DNA of 64,000 nt from Wurfbainia villosa (Eukaryota > Streptophyta > Magnoliopsida > Zingiberales > Zingiberaceae). Both the position numbers and the translations under genes were made by a program. How positions within the stretch are numbered: the first letter of the stretch is position 1; the number at the start of each line of letters is the position of its first letter. Below are positions 1 through 12,201 of this stretch, piece by piece. Under the pieces are notes generated by a model that searched no databases, had not been told where the DNA came from, and saw nothing but the letters and a program-made list of their open reading frames with translations. The stretch covers positions 16,849,153 to 16,913,152 of the forward strand of contig CM045998.1 of the NCBI GenBank assembly GCA_025175895.1, read 5' to 3'.

Positions 1-741
1 CATGAAAAGAATGTTAGGAACAATAAATATTATTGTTTAGGAGCTAAGAGCGTCCATTTTGAAACTAAGGAGAAATTTGGGGCTAATGTCCCTAAAAATA
101 TTTTACCTAGGGAATCTATCAAGAAAATAGGAGAACACCTAGGTCTTAATCCTAAATGGACTAGGCATATGCCTAGAGGAAATGGAAATGCCCAAGGACC
201 AAATGAGAAATCAAAAATTGGGAAATTAGAGTTGGAAAACCAAGCTTTGAGGTCAAGGCTTAAGAAACTAGAAAAGACCCTTAGGAATATACAAAATCAA
301 GTTCAAGGGTCTAGTGGTCTAAGTCAAGGGTCCAAAAGTCAAAGTCAACACCTAGGACCTAAGAGTCAAAAGTCAACCAAGGACAAGCAAGGTTTGGGTC
401 ACAAACCTAAGCCTAAGGTGGCTTATCATAGTGTTCCATTTGATTATGGAACACAAACTAGGTCTAGGAAGACCAAGGTCAATAGGAAAGTCATTCCTAG
501 AGTTGACCAAGGTGTGTGCATGGTGGCTAGGGTTTCAAGGAAACCTAGGGAAGCCACTAAGAAGGTTGCAAGGGGAGTTACCCCTAGAGTCAACCTAGGT
601 AAGACCAAAATGACCAAGGCTACCAAGCCTAGGAGGGTCATTAGGAAGGTATCTAGGGAGGTCATCCCTAAGGAATACCTAATTAACCCAATGAGCTCAA
701 ATAGGTTTTGGGTTCCTAAGGGCATGATTGACTCACTCTAG
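1..741 (+). CDS. gag: C1 gag, C-terminal part (Sirevirus-like copia)
   Basis: Frame 1 is open from the first base of the window to a TAG at 739-741, so this is the 3' end of a longer gene cut by the window edge. The protein is basic and low in complexity: a short Leu/Lys coiled-coil-like segment near base 220-290, a Ser/Gln/Lys-rich stretch, then an end of the form PKEYLIN...FWVPK. The same closing box ends the gag of C5 (WIPKEYLVN...FWVPK) and, more weakly, of C3. In copia elements such a WVPK linker lies between the nucleocapsid and the protease. Here the gene stops after it and no protease or pol follows before the 3' LTR. No zinc knuckle is in view; it would lie upstream. The identification as gag rests on this shared tail. 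Confidence 0.7.
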   Translation, partial: HEKNVRNNKYYCLGAKSVHFETKEKFGANVPKNILPRESIKKIGEHLGLNPKWTRHMPRGNGNAQGPNEKSKIGKLELENQALRSRLKKLEKTLRNIQNQVQGSSGLSQGSKSQSQHLGPKSQKSTKDKQGLGHKPKPKVAYHSVPFDYGTQTRSRKTKVNRKVIPRVDQGVCMVARVSRKPREATKKVARGVTPRVNLGKTKMTKATKPRRVIRKVSREVIPKEYLINPMSSNRFWVPKGMIDSL

Positions 742-2604
742 ATGGGTTAAGTCGTGTCAACCTTGATTGGATTGGTAGTTAACTTAACTATAGCAAAGTT
801 GACATTTTAGGTCATTTCCAAGGTTATGGATGTCTTGGAAATAGATTTGATTATAAATCCTAAAGGTTTTTAGGATGTGCCAATATTGAGTTTGATAAAT
901 CAATCAAATTGACACAACTTAGGGTTTAGAGTCATAGTGTGTCATTTTGGGTTTTTGGCACACTTGGGAGATCAATGGGAATATGACAACAATATACTTA
1001 ATTATCTCAAAAGGAAATTAATATTATAATTTAGGTATTATTATACCTATACTTTTTATTTGTTATGCCTTGATTTGCCATGTTATGACATCATACTTAT
1101 CTTTAATCTTTTATATGTCATGATCATGCTAAGGGTTAGGATAAATGTCATGCGCTTTATTTTTATATCATATGCCATGACATCATGATCATTGGCCATG
1201 ATTTATTTTTGCTATTATTATGTCATGATCATTTCATTCATTTAATTGATTAAAATTGATTTAAGGACAATGGCATGACTTGGAGTCCCATTTATAAGGG
1301 AATCAAGTAGAGTTGCCTTAGAAAAATGCATGAACCCCTAGTTTAGGGAGAACAAAACCCACATCTCACATTACATTGACATGTATGTGTATTTTATACA
1401 CCCTAGATACATGTGAGATGCTAGGATATGAGTTGAGTTCAATGTGCGTAGTTTTTGCATCTAGATGAACTAAAACTCATATAATTTCAATGGTGGATCA
1501 TTGGGAAAGCATGTGTACAAGTCATGTACATAGAGCCCAAGAAATATGATCCAAAATAAGGTTTTGAAAACGGTTTTAAAATCATTTTGAAAAACCTTGG
1601 TGAAGTCTATCTTTTGATAGCAATCATCATTGATAGAGTTGATACAAGATAGGGCCAAAACATTAGAAATTTCAATGGTTTTGAGTTTTGTATCAAACTC
1701 ACTATTTTATGGGTAAAATATTTTTCAAATATTTCTCACCCATTGTGTTGACTATAAGTAATATACGTATCAAATTTCGTGATTTTTCAAAATACGTAGA
1801 ATTACTTATGCTTTTTCAAATCTCAATTCTGATAGCTGAAATTCAGAAATTTCAGCTATTATCGATCAGCCTAAGTGGCGGTCGGTGATCTTGTTAAGTC
1901 ATTTGCTAGGTCTGATTTCGGGTTAACAAGGTTTGTTTGTCTCAATTTCAGCCATTGTAAAGGTCCCTAACCACTCCTAACCCTAGGATATGTTTTAGGA
2001 AGCATTATAAAGGGTGAATATCCATTGGATATGGATTAGGAGAGGTGTTAGGTCAAAGTATCAAATTTAGGGTGTGGAAAGTTCAAGTTTGAACTTAGAC
2101 CCTTAATTTTGATGGTTTAGAGTTTCTATTGGCTTAGGGACTTCCCAAGGACATTGTTGGTGCAATGGTCAAGGGGGAGCAAACCTTTAGGGGGAGTTAT
2201 CCATCTTGGGATGATGGATGTGTTTCTCTTCTTGAAGGGGGAGAAGTTATTGGGAAAGTATCATCAATTGGGAAAACTGATGGGATATTGAGAAACCCAA
2301 TTTGGAAATTGGGAGAAAATATAGGATTGCCTCTCTTGAGTGATATGGGACTTATCACTAGGAAAATGGTAGACATCCTAGGTATTTTTGGACCAAGGGG
2401 GAGATTGTAAGATCTCATTGGGACATGAGACATTGACCTCCTTGGAGAGATAACCTTTTTGATGTTAGTCAAAAAGGGGGAGAATGTTTGGGGGAGAAGT
2501 TTCAGAGAATGTTTGGGATTACCAATTTGGGATAATTGGTAAGGAAATTTGAGTTAGGGGCCTAACTCAAGGTTTGTTTTGTCAAACATCAAAAAGGGGA
2601 AGAT
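742..2604 (+). other. C1 non-coding spacer between gag and 3' LTR, with repeated polypurine tracts
   Basis: About 1.86 kb with no supported gene. CATGATCAT occurs at 1129, 1184 and 1224, and the C5 spacer has the same word at 62778. From 2171 there is a series of purine tracts of the form aagggggag: 2171, 2189, 2234, 2395, 2472 and 2488. The last tract, 2591-2604, directly abuts the LTR start and is the functional PPT by position. Sireviruses are known for extra PPT-like copies upstream of the 3' LTR, and the same layout is seen in C3 and C5. The short open frames here (for example 2165-2410) follow the purine tracts and look accidental. Confidence 0.7.
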
Positions 2605-2906
2605 TGTTGGTGCAATCAGCCCAGGTCACGATTGACTAGACTCGAGTTAGACTCGAGTGATGTTTTGATGTTTGACATAGTATGCTTGACATTGATGTTT
2701 GACATTGATGTCGGTTAATGTTTTGGGGAGATTGTTTATATAATCGACCCAGGTTATAATTGACCAGACTCGAGTTTGACTCGAGGGAGTCTTTGATGGT
2801 TAACTAGGGATTGACCATGTGATTATGGGAAAGTCCAAGCATGGGTCTTGGCAAGGGAAAGTCCAAGTCTTGAGTACTTGGCACAAGGAAAGTCTAAGCA
2901 TGGGTC
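2605..2906 (+). repeat. C1 3' LTR, left part (interrupted)
   Basis: Begins TGTTGGTGCAATC directly after a PPT. It ends inside a tandem array of the unit aagtccaagcatgggtcttgg, which resumes at about 19727. The array is therefore one LTR split by about 16.8 kb of inserted DNA. The LTR start is itself partly duplicated: bases 2733-2786 repeat 2605-2665 with a purine-rich lead-in. Joined to 19727-20991 the LTR would be about 1.57 kb. Confidence 0.75.
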
Positions 2907-5036
2907 TATTAGTAATATATGAGAGATGTCCTAAGGCAATCGCCTTATGTATGAACCATTTATATGATAAATGAAGATTCACTATTTGAGTATACATGAT
3001 TAATGTATTTGATTGGATCTTAAACTCATTTACTGAATGTCCACGATACGATTCACAGCATGAGAGAATTTGTGATTGGATCAAAACTAGTGAGTATCTC
3101 TACATGTGTAATTGTGATGTATCGGAATTATCCCTAGTCGATGAATTGATGGATTTGGACACCATCAATTCTGTCGAGACTAGCACGAGGTATACTCCTT
3201 GGTGTATCCAAGCAAATGATTCTCACCGGGCCGGAGACATAGTGATGTCCGAGTTAATCGTGGATGCTAGTTATGGTAACTAGTTCATTGAGTGACCACC
3301 GTAAGACTTCATATGGTTCTCGCATATATAGATATGTCAATGAAGTTCTTATATGGGCTTAAGCGCGATGTTCCTTCGACTTGCGGGTATTCAAGTCATC
3401 TTGATCATGGAGACTTATGCTTTGACATCTTAAGCAAACATCTCTAAGGAGATGTGGACCCGGATGATTGGGTATAAGTCGAAGTGATCGAAGGTGTTTG
3501 AATAGCCTATAAAGGATTCACCACTCCTTGCGAGGAGATGTATACCCATGGCCTCTCGTCGGATTGTTACTAAAGTCTTTGGCCAAAGCAATACATGTTT
3601 AGAGTAAGGTACTCTTCGATACATGTGGAGTAACTAGAATCCGTAGGACGAGGAAATGATACTTGGGCTAGGTGTGACGTAGTCACTTAGTGGGATGACA
3701 CAATAGACCATGTCCCAACCAAGTGGGTATAAGATGAGTGAAGGGAATGGGGCACGATTCATTCAAGCCATCAAGGGTTTCAAATAGTTCGATCAACCGA
3801 TGATCTTTTCGGTTAATTGGGGATCATGATGTACTACTAGGTGCCACTCATGATCGTTCTATAATTAATGGTTAATTATAGACGGCCAACATAAACCGAG
3901 AACCTATTTGGTCACACGCACAACGAGTGTAATCCAAAGAATTTAAAACGAGCTTGAGAATGAGATTCTCAGACCGAGAGACACTATGTTTGGTTGGACC
4001 AAACATAAAGCGAGCATGAAATTGTTTCAGTCGCAATGGAAGCGTGGATGGGCAGTGTCTTATGAAGACATAATGGATGGACCAAAATGGTTTGGTTCTA
4101 ATCCAATGGATAAGAATAAACCAAAGGGTTTGGTTTATTTTAACTTATCTTAATGGAGCGGGTTAACGGGCCTAATGGTTATGATTTAATAACCATTAAG
4201 AGAATTAGTTCTCTATAAAATAGGGCTTAAGGGTTTTTGTGAAAACCTAATTTTGAGGCAACCCTAATTGGCCGCCCAACCCATCCTCCTTGTTGTTGGC
4301 GTCAACAACAAGGGCTGCCGCCCAACTTCATTGAGCTGCTGCCATCTCCTTGTCGGCGTCCAAGTTTCGGCCGGTGAACCTCCGGCGACCCTCCGGTGAT
4401 CTCCCTTGGGTTCGGTGTAAAGGTGAGCCTCCATCTCTTCTTTAGCCGGCGCCTATTTCCTCCACCAAAGCTGTCCAGTTTTCTGGACAGCTTCTTCTCC
4501 TCTCGTCGGAGCGTCGTTTGGACGACGGTTAGTGCTCCGACAGCGGATAACATACCGGGGATTTGATCTCCGGTAATCCTCTGAGGTGGAGGACGAAGGA
4601 TTCGTCAATCGGTTGACGAATACCTCTCCGGAGAAGCAAGTCTTGAGGACTTGTTTTAGGTCCGAATTTGGATTCGGACCGTGATCATCTCTCGATCACG
4701 TCGCCTTCAACACGAGGCTAGTAACCCGCACGTAAGACGGGCTCGTGGCTTAGCGAAGTCATCCCGAGGAGCTCGGCGTGATACGAGATAGAGACGATTC
4801 TTACGAGAATCGCTCCGGTTGATGCCGTTCCCGCTACACGTCATACGGAAGGTATAACGTAGTTTAATTTCTTTTATTGCAATTTTAATTTACGGTTATG
4901 TCTACACTTGTTGTAATAGCATGCGTGTGTTGTGTGTGTTGTAATAAATAGGAGTATTTATTATTTTATTGCTTCACTGTGCATGTTTACGAAACATGAT
5001 CGAACACACACACGCCGCGGTGCCGGAAACCCAACA
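2907..5036 (+). repeat. C2 5' LTR
   Basis: About 2.13 kb; starts TATTAGTAATA where the 3' LTR has TGTTAGTAATA (TG decayed to TA) and ends in ccaaca just before the primer site. It matches 10007-12199 along its length with many substitutions and small indels. It lacks about 65 bp present in the 3' LTR near 11248-11315. An A/T-rich stretch with 'ctataaaatagggc' near 4212 is a plausible TATA region for the transcript. Confidence 0.85.
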
Positions 5037-5037
5037 G

Positions 5038-5049
5038 TGGTATCAGAGC
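5038..5049 (+). promoter_or_regulatory. C2 primer binding site (tRNA-iMet)
   Basis: TGGTATCAGAGC, one base after the LTR end, is the common plant copia PBS complementary to the 3' end of initiator methionine tRNA. It fixes the LTR/internal boundary and the plus-strand direction of C2. Confidence 0.9.
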
Positions 5050-6433
5050 CCAGGTTGTGTTTCGACATAATCGTAAAATGGTTTTGCGATAGTCATAATG
5101 TATTTCTGGAAATTTTCTAATTTTGGAAATTTAGAAGTATTTATGGAAATTTTTCAATTTTGGAAAGTCTAGAAGTATTTATGGAAATCTTCCACTTTTG
5201 GAAAGTTGGAAGTATTTATGGAAATTGATCTTTTCCATAAATAAAATATTTGATTAGATTCTGGAAATTTATTTCCTAATTTAATCATGATTTGATTTGG
5301 GAAATCAAATCTTAAAATATTTTATTTCCATAAGTAGTTTTAATGATTTAGGAAATTGGTTTCCTAAATATATTTTCCTTAATCAAATAATTCCATGAAT
5401 AAAATATGTGATTAGATTTGGAAATTTGTTTCCTAATTTAATTATGATTTGATTTGGAGAATCAAATCTTAAACATATTTTATTTCCATAAATAGTTATG
5501 ACATATAAGGAAATATATACATGACATAATTGTATGCCATGTAATTGCATTAGATGCATAACATTATGCCATGCGTGTCGTGACATGTAGATGTATGCCA
5601 TGTATGCCATGCCATGTAGATAATAGTTATTTGCATGCAAAGAGGATGAGACATAAAAACCCTAACTCAATATTAAAGCCTACACCTTCCATTAATATGG
5701 TTAGAACCAGAGTTCTATTTCTTGTTTGGGTTGTTGGACTCACTCCAAGCCCGGCTCGAACCTGAACATGTTCAAATCATTGGAATAGTTTAACTCTAAT
5801 ATGGTAAGAGTCAGAGGTCAATCGTTAGTTTGGGTTGTTGGACTCACTCCAAGCCTGGTTAATTGGTTGAATGTGCTCTAACCATATTAAAACTATTTCG
5901 CGATTAATGGGTCGGCTTTAACTTGGAGCATCGATTTGTTGGACTCACTCCAAGGTCGATGTGAAGAGAGGTGAAGTTGGGTGCTATGCATATGATGCAT
6001 ACTTGTTAATGTGTTAACAACCCAATGTATGTGTAAATATTCAATTAGTTGATAGCACATTGTGATAGTTACATATACATGATATGTAATCGGTATACTT
6101 GATACCCACCATCATAGCTAAGAATGGCTTGTTGGACTCACTCCAAGGTTGTTCTTATCTATGATGGATATCAGCCCATTCGGAGATGGACCTACGATCT
6201 CCCGAAGTGATTTTGGGGTTTTTGAATTCGAAAAATGAATGGGATTTATAAATGTATATTGATGCATTTTTAAAATCATCTTTCTAATATATGCTCGTTT
6301 TGTATTTCTAAGTTAATATATTGATCATGATGTGTTTGAATTTGCGTTCCATTTTGGATTCAAATAAATTAACTGGGCTGAACTTCTTGGACTGACTTAG
6401 AAACTTAAGAATTGTTCTCAAGGTGAAAAGCTT
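5050..6433 (+). repeat. C2 leader with tandem repeats and a 19-nt motif in four copies
   Basis: Non-coding leader before gag. At 5100-5230 about three copies of a ~37-bp A/T-rich unit (agaagtatttatggaaat...) occur. Bases 5237-5345 and 5391-5500 form a diverged ~154-bp-period duplication around 'ttccataaataaaatat'. Further on, ttgttggactcactccaag occurs four times exactly (5731, 5835, 5936 and 6129), each in different flanking sequence. Retroelement leaders hold packaging and dimerisation signals; whether this motif has that role is only a guess. Confidence 0.75.
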
Positions 6434-6960
6434 GTGTATGTCCTCGAAGCGCCTCTTCCCGCCCGTCCTAGTGACGATGCAACTTTGGACCAATTGTTGG
6501 CCTATCAAAAACATGTGAGTGATTCTGAACAAATGAGTTGCATCATGCTAGCCGCGATGGAACCCAAGCTACGAAAGCAGCATGAGCATATGGATGCTCA
6601 TATCGTAGTCCTTCATCTCTGTGAGTTGGTTGATGAGCAAGTGAGATTCGAAAGGTTCGAAGTCTCCAAGCTCCTCTTCACCTCTGAGATGCAAGGAGGT
6701 TCATCTGTGGTACTGCTCAACATGCTGAAGACTGTGGAGCCTTCTGAGAAGCATGAGTAGGGGACAGTGTTGTTAGTTGATTCCTCGAAGAAAGGTTCTA
6801 AGAGGGAGTCAAAGGAACAACAGAAGGGGAAGAAGAAAAAGGCTAAAAGCAGAACCAGCTCAAAAGGGCACTTGCCATCATTATGGCAAGGAGGGTCATT
6901 GGCGAAGAAATTGCCAGGTTTAACAAGAGTCCATGAAGAAGGATAAGGCATCGGATGCCC
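6434..6960 (+). pseudogene. gag: C2 gag remnant with damaged zinc knuckle
   Basis: An open stretch of 108 codons (6434-6760) has the style of copia gag: LDQLLAYQKHVSDSEQ..., then a CELVDEQVRFERFEVSKLLF segment. It ends at a TAG. In another frame at about 6872-6920 a nucleocapsid knuckle follows: CHHYGKEGHWRRNC, where the second zinc ligand should be Cys but is Tyr (TAT for TGT). The N-terminal half expected of a full gag is not visible upstream. Frameshifts and the lost ligand make it a pseudogene. Confidence 0.75.
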
Positions 6961-6988
6961 CATCTTCTAAAGAAATATTCATTGTTGA

Positions 6989-9960
6989 TTGTCATTCTAT
7001 TTCCTTAGACACTTGGGTATTGGATATGGGTGTGGCTCACATATATGTAATGACATACATGGGCTAAGGAATAGAAGAAGACTCGTCAAGGGAGAGTCAA
7101 ATTTACGTGTTGGGAATGAAGCAAAGGTTGCTGCACTCGCCATCGGAACGTATTTGTTGAAACTCCCTGCAGGACTTGTCTTAGAACTGGACAATTACTT
7201 TTATATTCCTTTGTTGATAAAGAACATCATTTCTATTTCTTGTTTAAATAGAAATGGTTTCCATTTGACGTTTAGTAACAATTGTTGTTACATAACTTTG
7301 AATGGGGTTCTTTATGGGACTGGAACTTTAAGCAATGGTGTTTATACGTTGGACGTATCCAGTGACATTTTCAATATCGAAGCGAGCAACAACAGTGCTC
7401 GAAAGGATAATCAAATAGACTCCTACATGTGGCATTGTCGTCTTGGCCATGTAAGCAAGAAACGCATGTCCGAATTACACCGATGTGGAATTCTGGAATC
7501 GTTTGAATTGGATTCATACGATACATGCGAATCATGCTTAAAAGGCAAGATGACTAAGTTACCTTTTACGGGAAAAGGTGAACGAGTGGGAGAGTTACTA
7601 GGACTAGTACATACTGATGTATGTGGACCTATGTCAACTCAAGCTTTAGGAGGCTATAGCTACTTCATTACCTTCACCGATGATCACTCACGGTTTGGGT
7701 ATGTGTTCTTGATGAAATACAAGTCTGAAGCCTTTGAAAGGTTCAAAGAATTCAGAAATGAAGTAGAGAAACAACATGACAAAAGTATTAAAATACTTCG
7801 ATCGGATCGAGGTGGTGAATACTCAAGTCAAGAGTTTCTTGATTATCTAAGAGACAATGGCATATTGTCTCAATGGACTCCGCCCTATACACCACAGCAT
7901 AATGGTGTATCTGAGAGGCGTAACCGGACCTTGTTGGACATGGTCAAGTCAATGATGAATCATGCGACTCTTCCCAAGTCCTTTTGGGGTTATGCACTTC
8001 AGACAGCTGTTTACTTGTTAAACAGAATGCCTACCAAGGTAGTCTCTACTACTCCATATGAGATATGGGCTAGTAAGAAACCTCATGTATCTTACTTGAA
8101 GATATGAGGTTGTCCTGCTTATGTGAAGCGGACTGTATCAGACAAACTGGATGCTAAGTCTGATAAATGTCTATTTATTGGATACCCTAAGGAAACAAGG
8201 GGTTACCAATTCTATCATCCTGTGGAACAAAAGGTGTTTGTTTCAAGGCATGCTGTGTTTCTAGAGAAAGAGTTTCTCTTGCAAGAAAACAGTGGGAGTG
8301 TCGTCGAGCTTGAGGAGGCTCGAGAGACTCAAATAGACATTGATGAGATACCTAGTGAAGCCGACAACTCATAGTGATGAGCAATCGGCTGGACCTATTG
8401 TAACACCACATCTTCGTAGATCTGGTAGAACACGCAATATTCCTGAGAGATATGGATTTCTCGTAAGTGAATCGAACGACGTGTTACTCATTGATGATGA
8501 GGAACCTACCAGTTATGAAGAAGTGCTGACAAGTTCAGAAAGGGATAAGTGGCTTGGTGCCATGAAGTCGGAAATGGATTCCATGTACAAAAACCAAGTT
8601 TGGAACTTGGTTGACCCACCTGAAGGCATAAAGCCTATAGGGTGCAAGTGGGTTTTCAAGAAGAAAACCGACATGGATGGTAACGTGATTACCTATAAGG
8701 CTAGATTGGTGGCGAAAGGATATCGTCAAAAGCAAGGTGTTGATTATGACGAAACCTATTCGCTTGTAGCTATGCTTAAATCCATTCGGATGCTCCTGGC
8801 CATAGCGGCTCATTATGATTATGAGATATGGCAGATGGATGTGAAAACAGCTTTCCTTTATGGAAACCTGCTCGAGGACGTGTATATGATACAGCCTGAG
8901 GGTTTCACATCGGTTGATAAAACCAAGGTATGCAAATTGCGACGGTCCATTTATGGATTGAAGCAAGCATCCAGGAGCTGGAATATCCGTTTTGATGAGA
9001 CAATCAAAAGGTTTGATTTCTCACAAAATCCAGACGAACCTTGTGTGTACAAGAAGGTTAGTGGGAGTGCAGTCGTGTTCCTAGTATTGTATGTCGATGA
9101 CATATTACTTATAGGAAACGATGTGTCAATCTTACAGTCAGTTAAGGTTTGGTTATCCAAGACATTCTCCATGAAAGACCTGGGAGAAGCAACCTACATC
9201 CTTGGGATTAAGATCTATAGAGATAGATCGAAACGGTTGCTTGGTCTTTCGCAGTCTACATATATAGACCGAGTGCTAAAGAGGTTTAGCATGTCGGAAT
9301 CCAAGAAAGGTTATCTGCCCATCAGGCATGGGGTACACCTTTCGAAGTCTATGTGTCCGCGCACAGAAGACGAGAGGATTTGCATGAGTAAGATTCCCTA
9401 TGCATCCGCAATAGGATCTATCATGTATGCTATGTTATGTACGAGGCCCGATGTATCGTATGCTCTGAGTGTCACGAGCAGATACCAGTCTGATCCAGGA
9501 ATGGATCATTGGGCGGCTGTTAAGACGATCCTTAAGTACTTGAGAAGAACTAAGGATGTGTTCCTAATATATGGAGAAGGGGATATGGTGATACGCGGGT
9601 ATACGGATGCCAGCTCTAGACAGACAAGGATGATTCCATGTCTCAGTCTGGGTATGTATTCACCTAGAATGGAGGCGCAATAAGTTGGAAAGGTTCCAAG
9701 CTTGACACTATAGCGGATTCTGCCACTAAGGCGAGTAATACATTGCGACTTTAGAAGAAAGGAAGCGGTTTGGATCGAAGTTCATCTGAACTTGATGTGG
9801 TCTCATCAATGATCCAAACATGTGCCGCTATCATCTTATCGGAGAGATCATAAGTAGGAACGAAAATACAAATCGAGAAAATTCCTACTTGAAAGGAACT
9901 TAGCGGATCCTTTGACTAAAGCATTACCTCAAAGTAAGTTTGAGGGTCATGTTAGAGCTT
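6989..9960 (+). pseudogene. pol: C2 pol remnant: integrase, reverse transcriptase, RNase H
   Basis: Three long open pieces follow one another: 6989-8107, 8123-8374 and 8340-9683. The first holds a pre-integrase zinc domain (WHCRLGH ... CESCLKGK) and an integrase core with its catalytic residues (HTDVCG, RSDRGGEY, HNGVSERRNRT). It ends at a TGA where a Trp codon is expected (SYLKI-stop-GC), and the frame goes on after it. The RT piece has KWVFKKK, MDVKTAFLYG, YGLKQASR and the active site YVDDILLIG at about 9090. RNase H begins (GYTDAS near 9600) but is truncated and frame-shifted, with a relic of the usual ending (LADPLTKAL) near 9903-9930. No intact protease is seen. Confidence 0.9.
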
Positions 9961-9995
9961 ATGGTATTGGATACCGTAGCGATTGGCATTAGGCC

Positions 9996-10006
9996 AAGTG
10001 GGAGTC
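9996..10006 (+). promoter_or_regulatory. C2 polypurine tract
   Basis: aagtgggagtc lies immediately before the 3' LTR start TGTTAG, where plus-strand priming occurs in copia elements. Position and purine content are the only evidence. Confidence 0.75.
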
Positions 10007-12199
10007 TGTTAGTAATATATGAGAGATGTCCTAAGGCAATCGCCTTATGTATGAACCATTTATATGATAAATGAAGATTCACTATTTGAGTATACATGAT
10101 TAATGTATTTGATTGGATCTTAAACTCATTTACTGAATGTCCACGATACGATTCACAGCATGAGAGAATTTGTGATTGGATCAAAACTAGTGAGTATCTC
10201 TACATGTGTAATTGTGATGTATCGGAATTATCCCTAGTCGATGAATTGATGGATTTGGACACCATCAATTTTTTCGAGACTAGCACGAGGTATACTCCTT
10301 GGTGTATCCAAGCAGCTGATTCTCACTGGCTGGAGACATAGTGATGTCCGGAGTTAATCGTGGATGCTAGTTATGGTAACTAGTTCATTGGAGTGACGGT
10401 AGTAAGACTTCATATGGTTCTCTGCATATATAGATATGTCAATGAAGTTCTTCTTGTGGCTTAAGTGCGATGTTCCTTTGACTTGCGGTATTCAAGTCAT
10501 CTTGATCATGGAGACTTATGCTTTGACATCTTAAGCAAACATCTCTAAGGAGATGTGGACCCGGATGATTGGGTATAAGTGAGTGATCGAAGGTGTTTGA
10601 ATAGCCTATAAAGGATTCACCACTCCTTGCGAGGAGATGTATACCCATGGCCTCTCGGATTGTTACTAAAGTCTTTGGCCAAAGCAATACATGTTTAGAG
10701 TAAGGTACTCTTCGATACATGTGGAGTAACTAGAATCCGTAGGACGAGGAAATGATACTTGGGCTAGGTGTGACGTAGTCAGCCTAGTGGGGACTGACAC
10801 TATAGACCATGTCCTGAACCAAGTGGGTATAAGATGAGTGAAGGGAATGGGGCACGATTCATTCGAGCTGCTGAAGGGTTTCAGAAATAGTTCTGGATCA
10901 ACTGCTGATCTTTTCGGTTAATTGGGGATCATGATGTACTACTAGGTGCCACTCATCATCATTCTATAATTAATGGTTAATTATAGACGACCAACAGAAA
11001 CCGAGAACCTATTTGGTCACACGCACAATGAGCATAATCCTAAGGATTTAAAACGAGCTTGAGAATGAGATTCTCAGACCGAGAGAAACTAGGTTTGGTT
11101 GGACCAAACATGGAGCGAGCATGAAATCGTTTCAGTCGCAATGGAAGCGTGGATGGGCCGTGTCTTATGAAGACATGATGGACGAACCAAAATGATTTGG
11201 TTCTAATCCAATGGATGAGAATAAACCAAAGGGTTTGGTTTATATTAAGCGAATCCAAAGGTTGGTTCGTTCGTTTTAACTTAAAATAAACCATCATGGT
11301 TTGGTTTATTTTAACTTATCTTAATGGAGCGGGTTAACGGGCCTAATGGTTATGATTTAATAACCATTAAGAGAATTAGTTCTCTATAAAATAGGGCTTA
11401 AGGGTTTTTGTGAAAACCTAATTTTGAGGCAACCCTAATTGGCCTAACCCATCCTCCTTGTTGTTGGCGTCAACAACAAGGGCTGCTGCCCAACTTCATT
11501 GGGCTGCTACCATCTCCTTGTCGGCGTCAAGTTTGGCCGGTGAACCTCCGGCGACCCTCCGGTGATCTCCCTTGGGTTGGTGTAAGGTGAGCCTCCATCT
11601 CTTCTTTAGCGGCGCCTATTTCCTCCACCAAAGCTGTCCAGTTTTCGGACAGCTTCTTCTCCTCGTCGGGCGTCGTTTGGGCGGCGGTTAGTGCTCCGAC
11701 AGCGGATAACATACCGGGGATTTGATCTCCGGTAATCCTCTGAGTGGAGGGGCGAAGGATTCGTCAATCGGTTGACGAATACCTCTCCGGAGAAGCAAGT
11801 CTTGAGGACTTGTTTTAGGTCCGAATTTGGATTCGGACCGTGATCATCTCTCGATCACGTCGTCTTCAACACGAGGCTAGTAACCCGTACGAAGACGAAG
11901 CTCGTGGCTTGGCGAAGTCATCCCGAGGAGCTCGGCGTGGATACGGATAGAGACGATTCTTACGAGAATCGTTCCGGTTGATGCCGTTCCCGCTACACGT
12001 CATACGGAAGGTATAACGTAGTTTAATTTCTTTTATTGCAATTTTAATTTACGGTTATGTCTACACTTGTTGTAATAGCATGCGTGTGTTGTGTGTGTTG
12101 TAATAAATAGGAATATTTATTATTTTTATTGCTTCCGCTGTGCACATGTTTACGAAACATGATCGAACACACACACGCCGCGGTGCTGGAAACCCAACA
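10007..12199 (+). repeat. C2 3' LTR
   Basis: About 2.19 kb, TGTTAG...CCAACA, aligned to 2907-5036. Besides ordinary substitutions the two copies differ in dense local patches (around 10290-10400 and 10780-10910), mostly short insertions involving ctg or gct. The right flank at 12202 is the start of an Athila ORF1 fragment on the minus strand. Confidence 0.85.
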
Positions 12200-12201
12200 A
12201 G

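Larger units (their letters stand above)
2907..12199 (+). mobile_element. C2: Ty1/copia retrotransposon (Angela/Tork-like), degenerate
   Basis: Two related LTRs (2907-5036 and 10007-12199) flank a primer binding site, a long leader, a gag remnant, an integrase-RT region and a PPT, in the order PBS-gag-IN-RT-RH typical of copia. The 5' end lies in the C1 LTR, the 3' end in an Athila ORF1. The two flanks (gggtc left, agtag right) do not form a target-site duplication, so at least one side has been rearranged after insertion. The lineage is judged from the gag and RT style and the 2.1-kb LTRs; it is not proven. Confidence 0.85.

Noticed and set aside
2165..2410. 81-codon frame after C1 gag
   Set aside because: Its Gly-rich codons come from the repeated polypurine tracts; no similarity to a retroelement domain.
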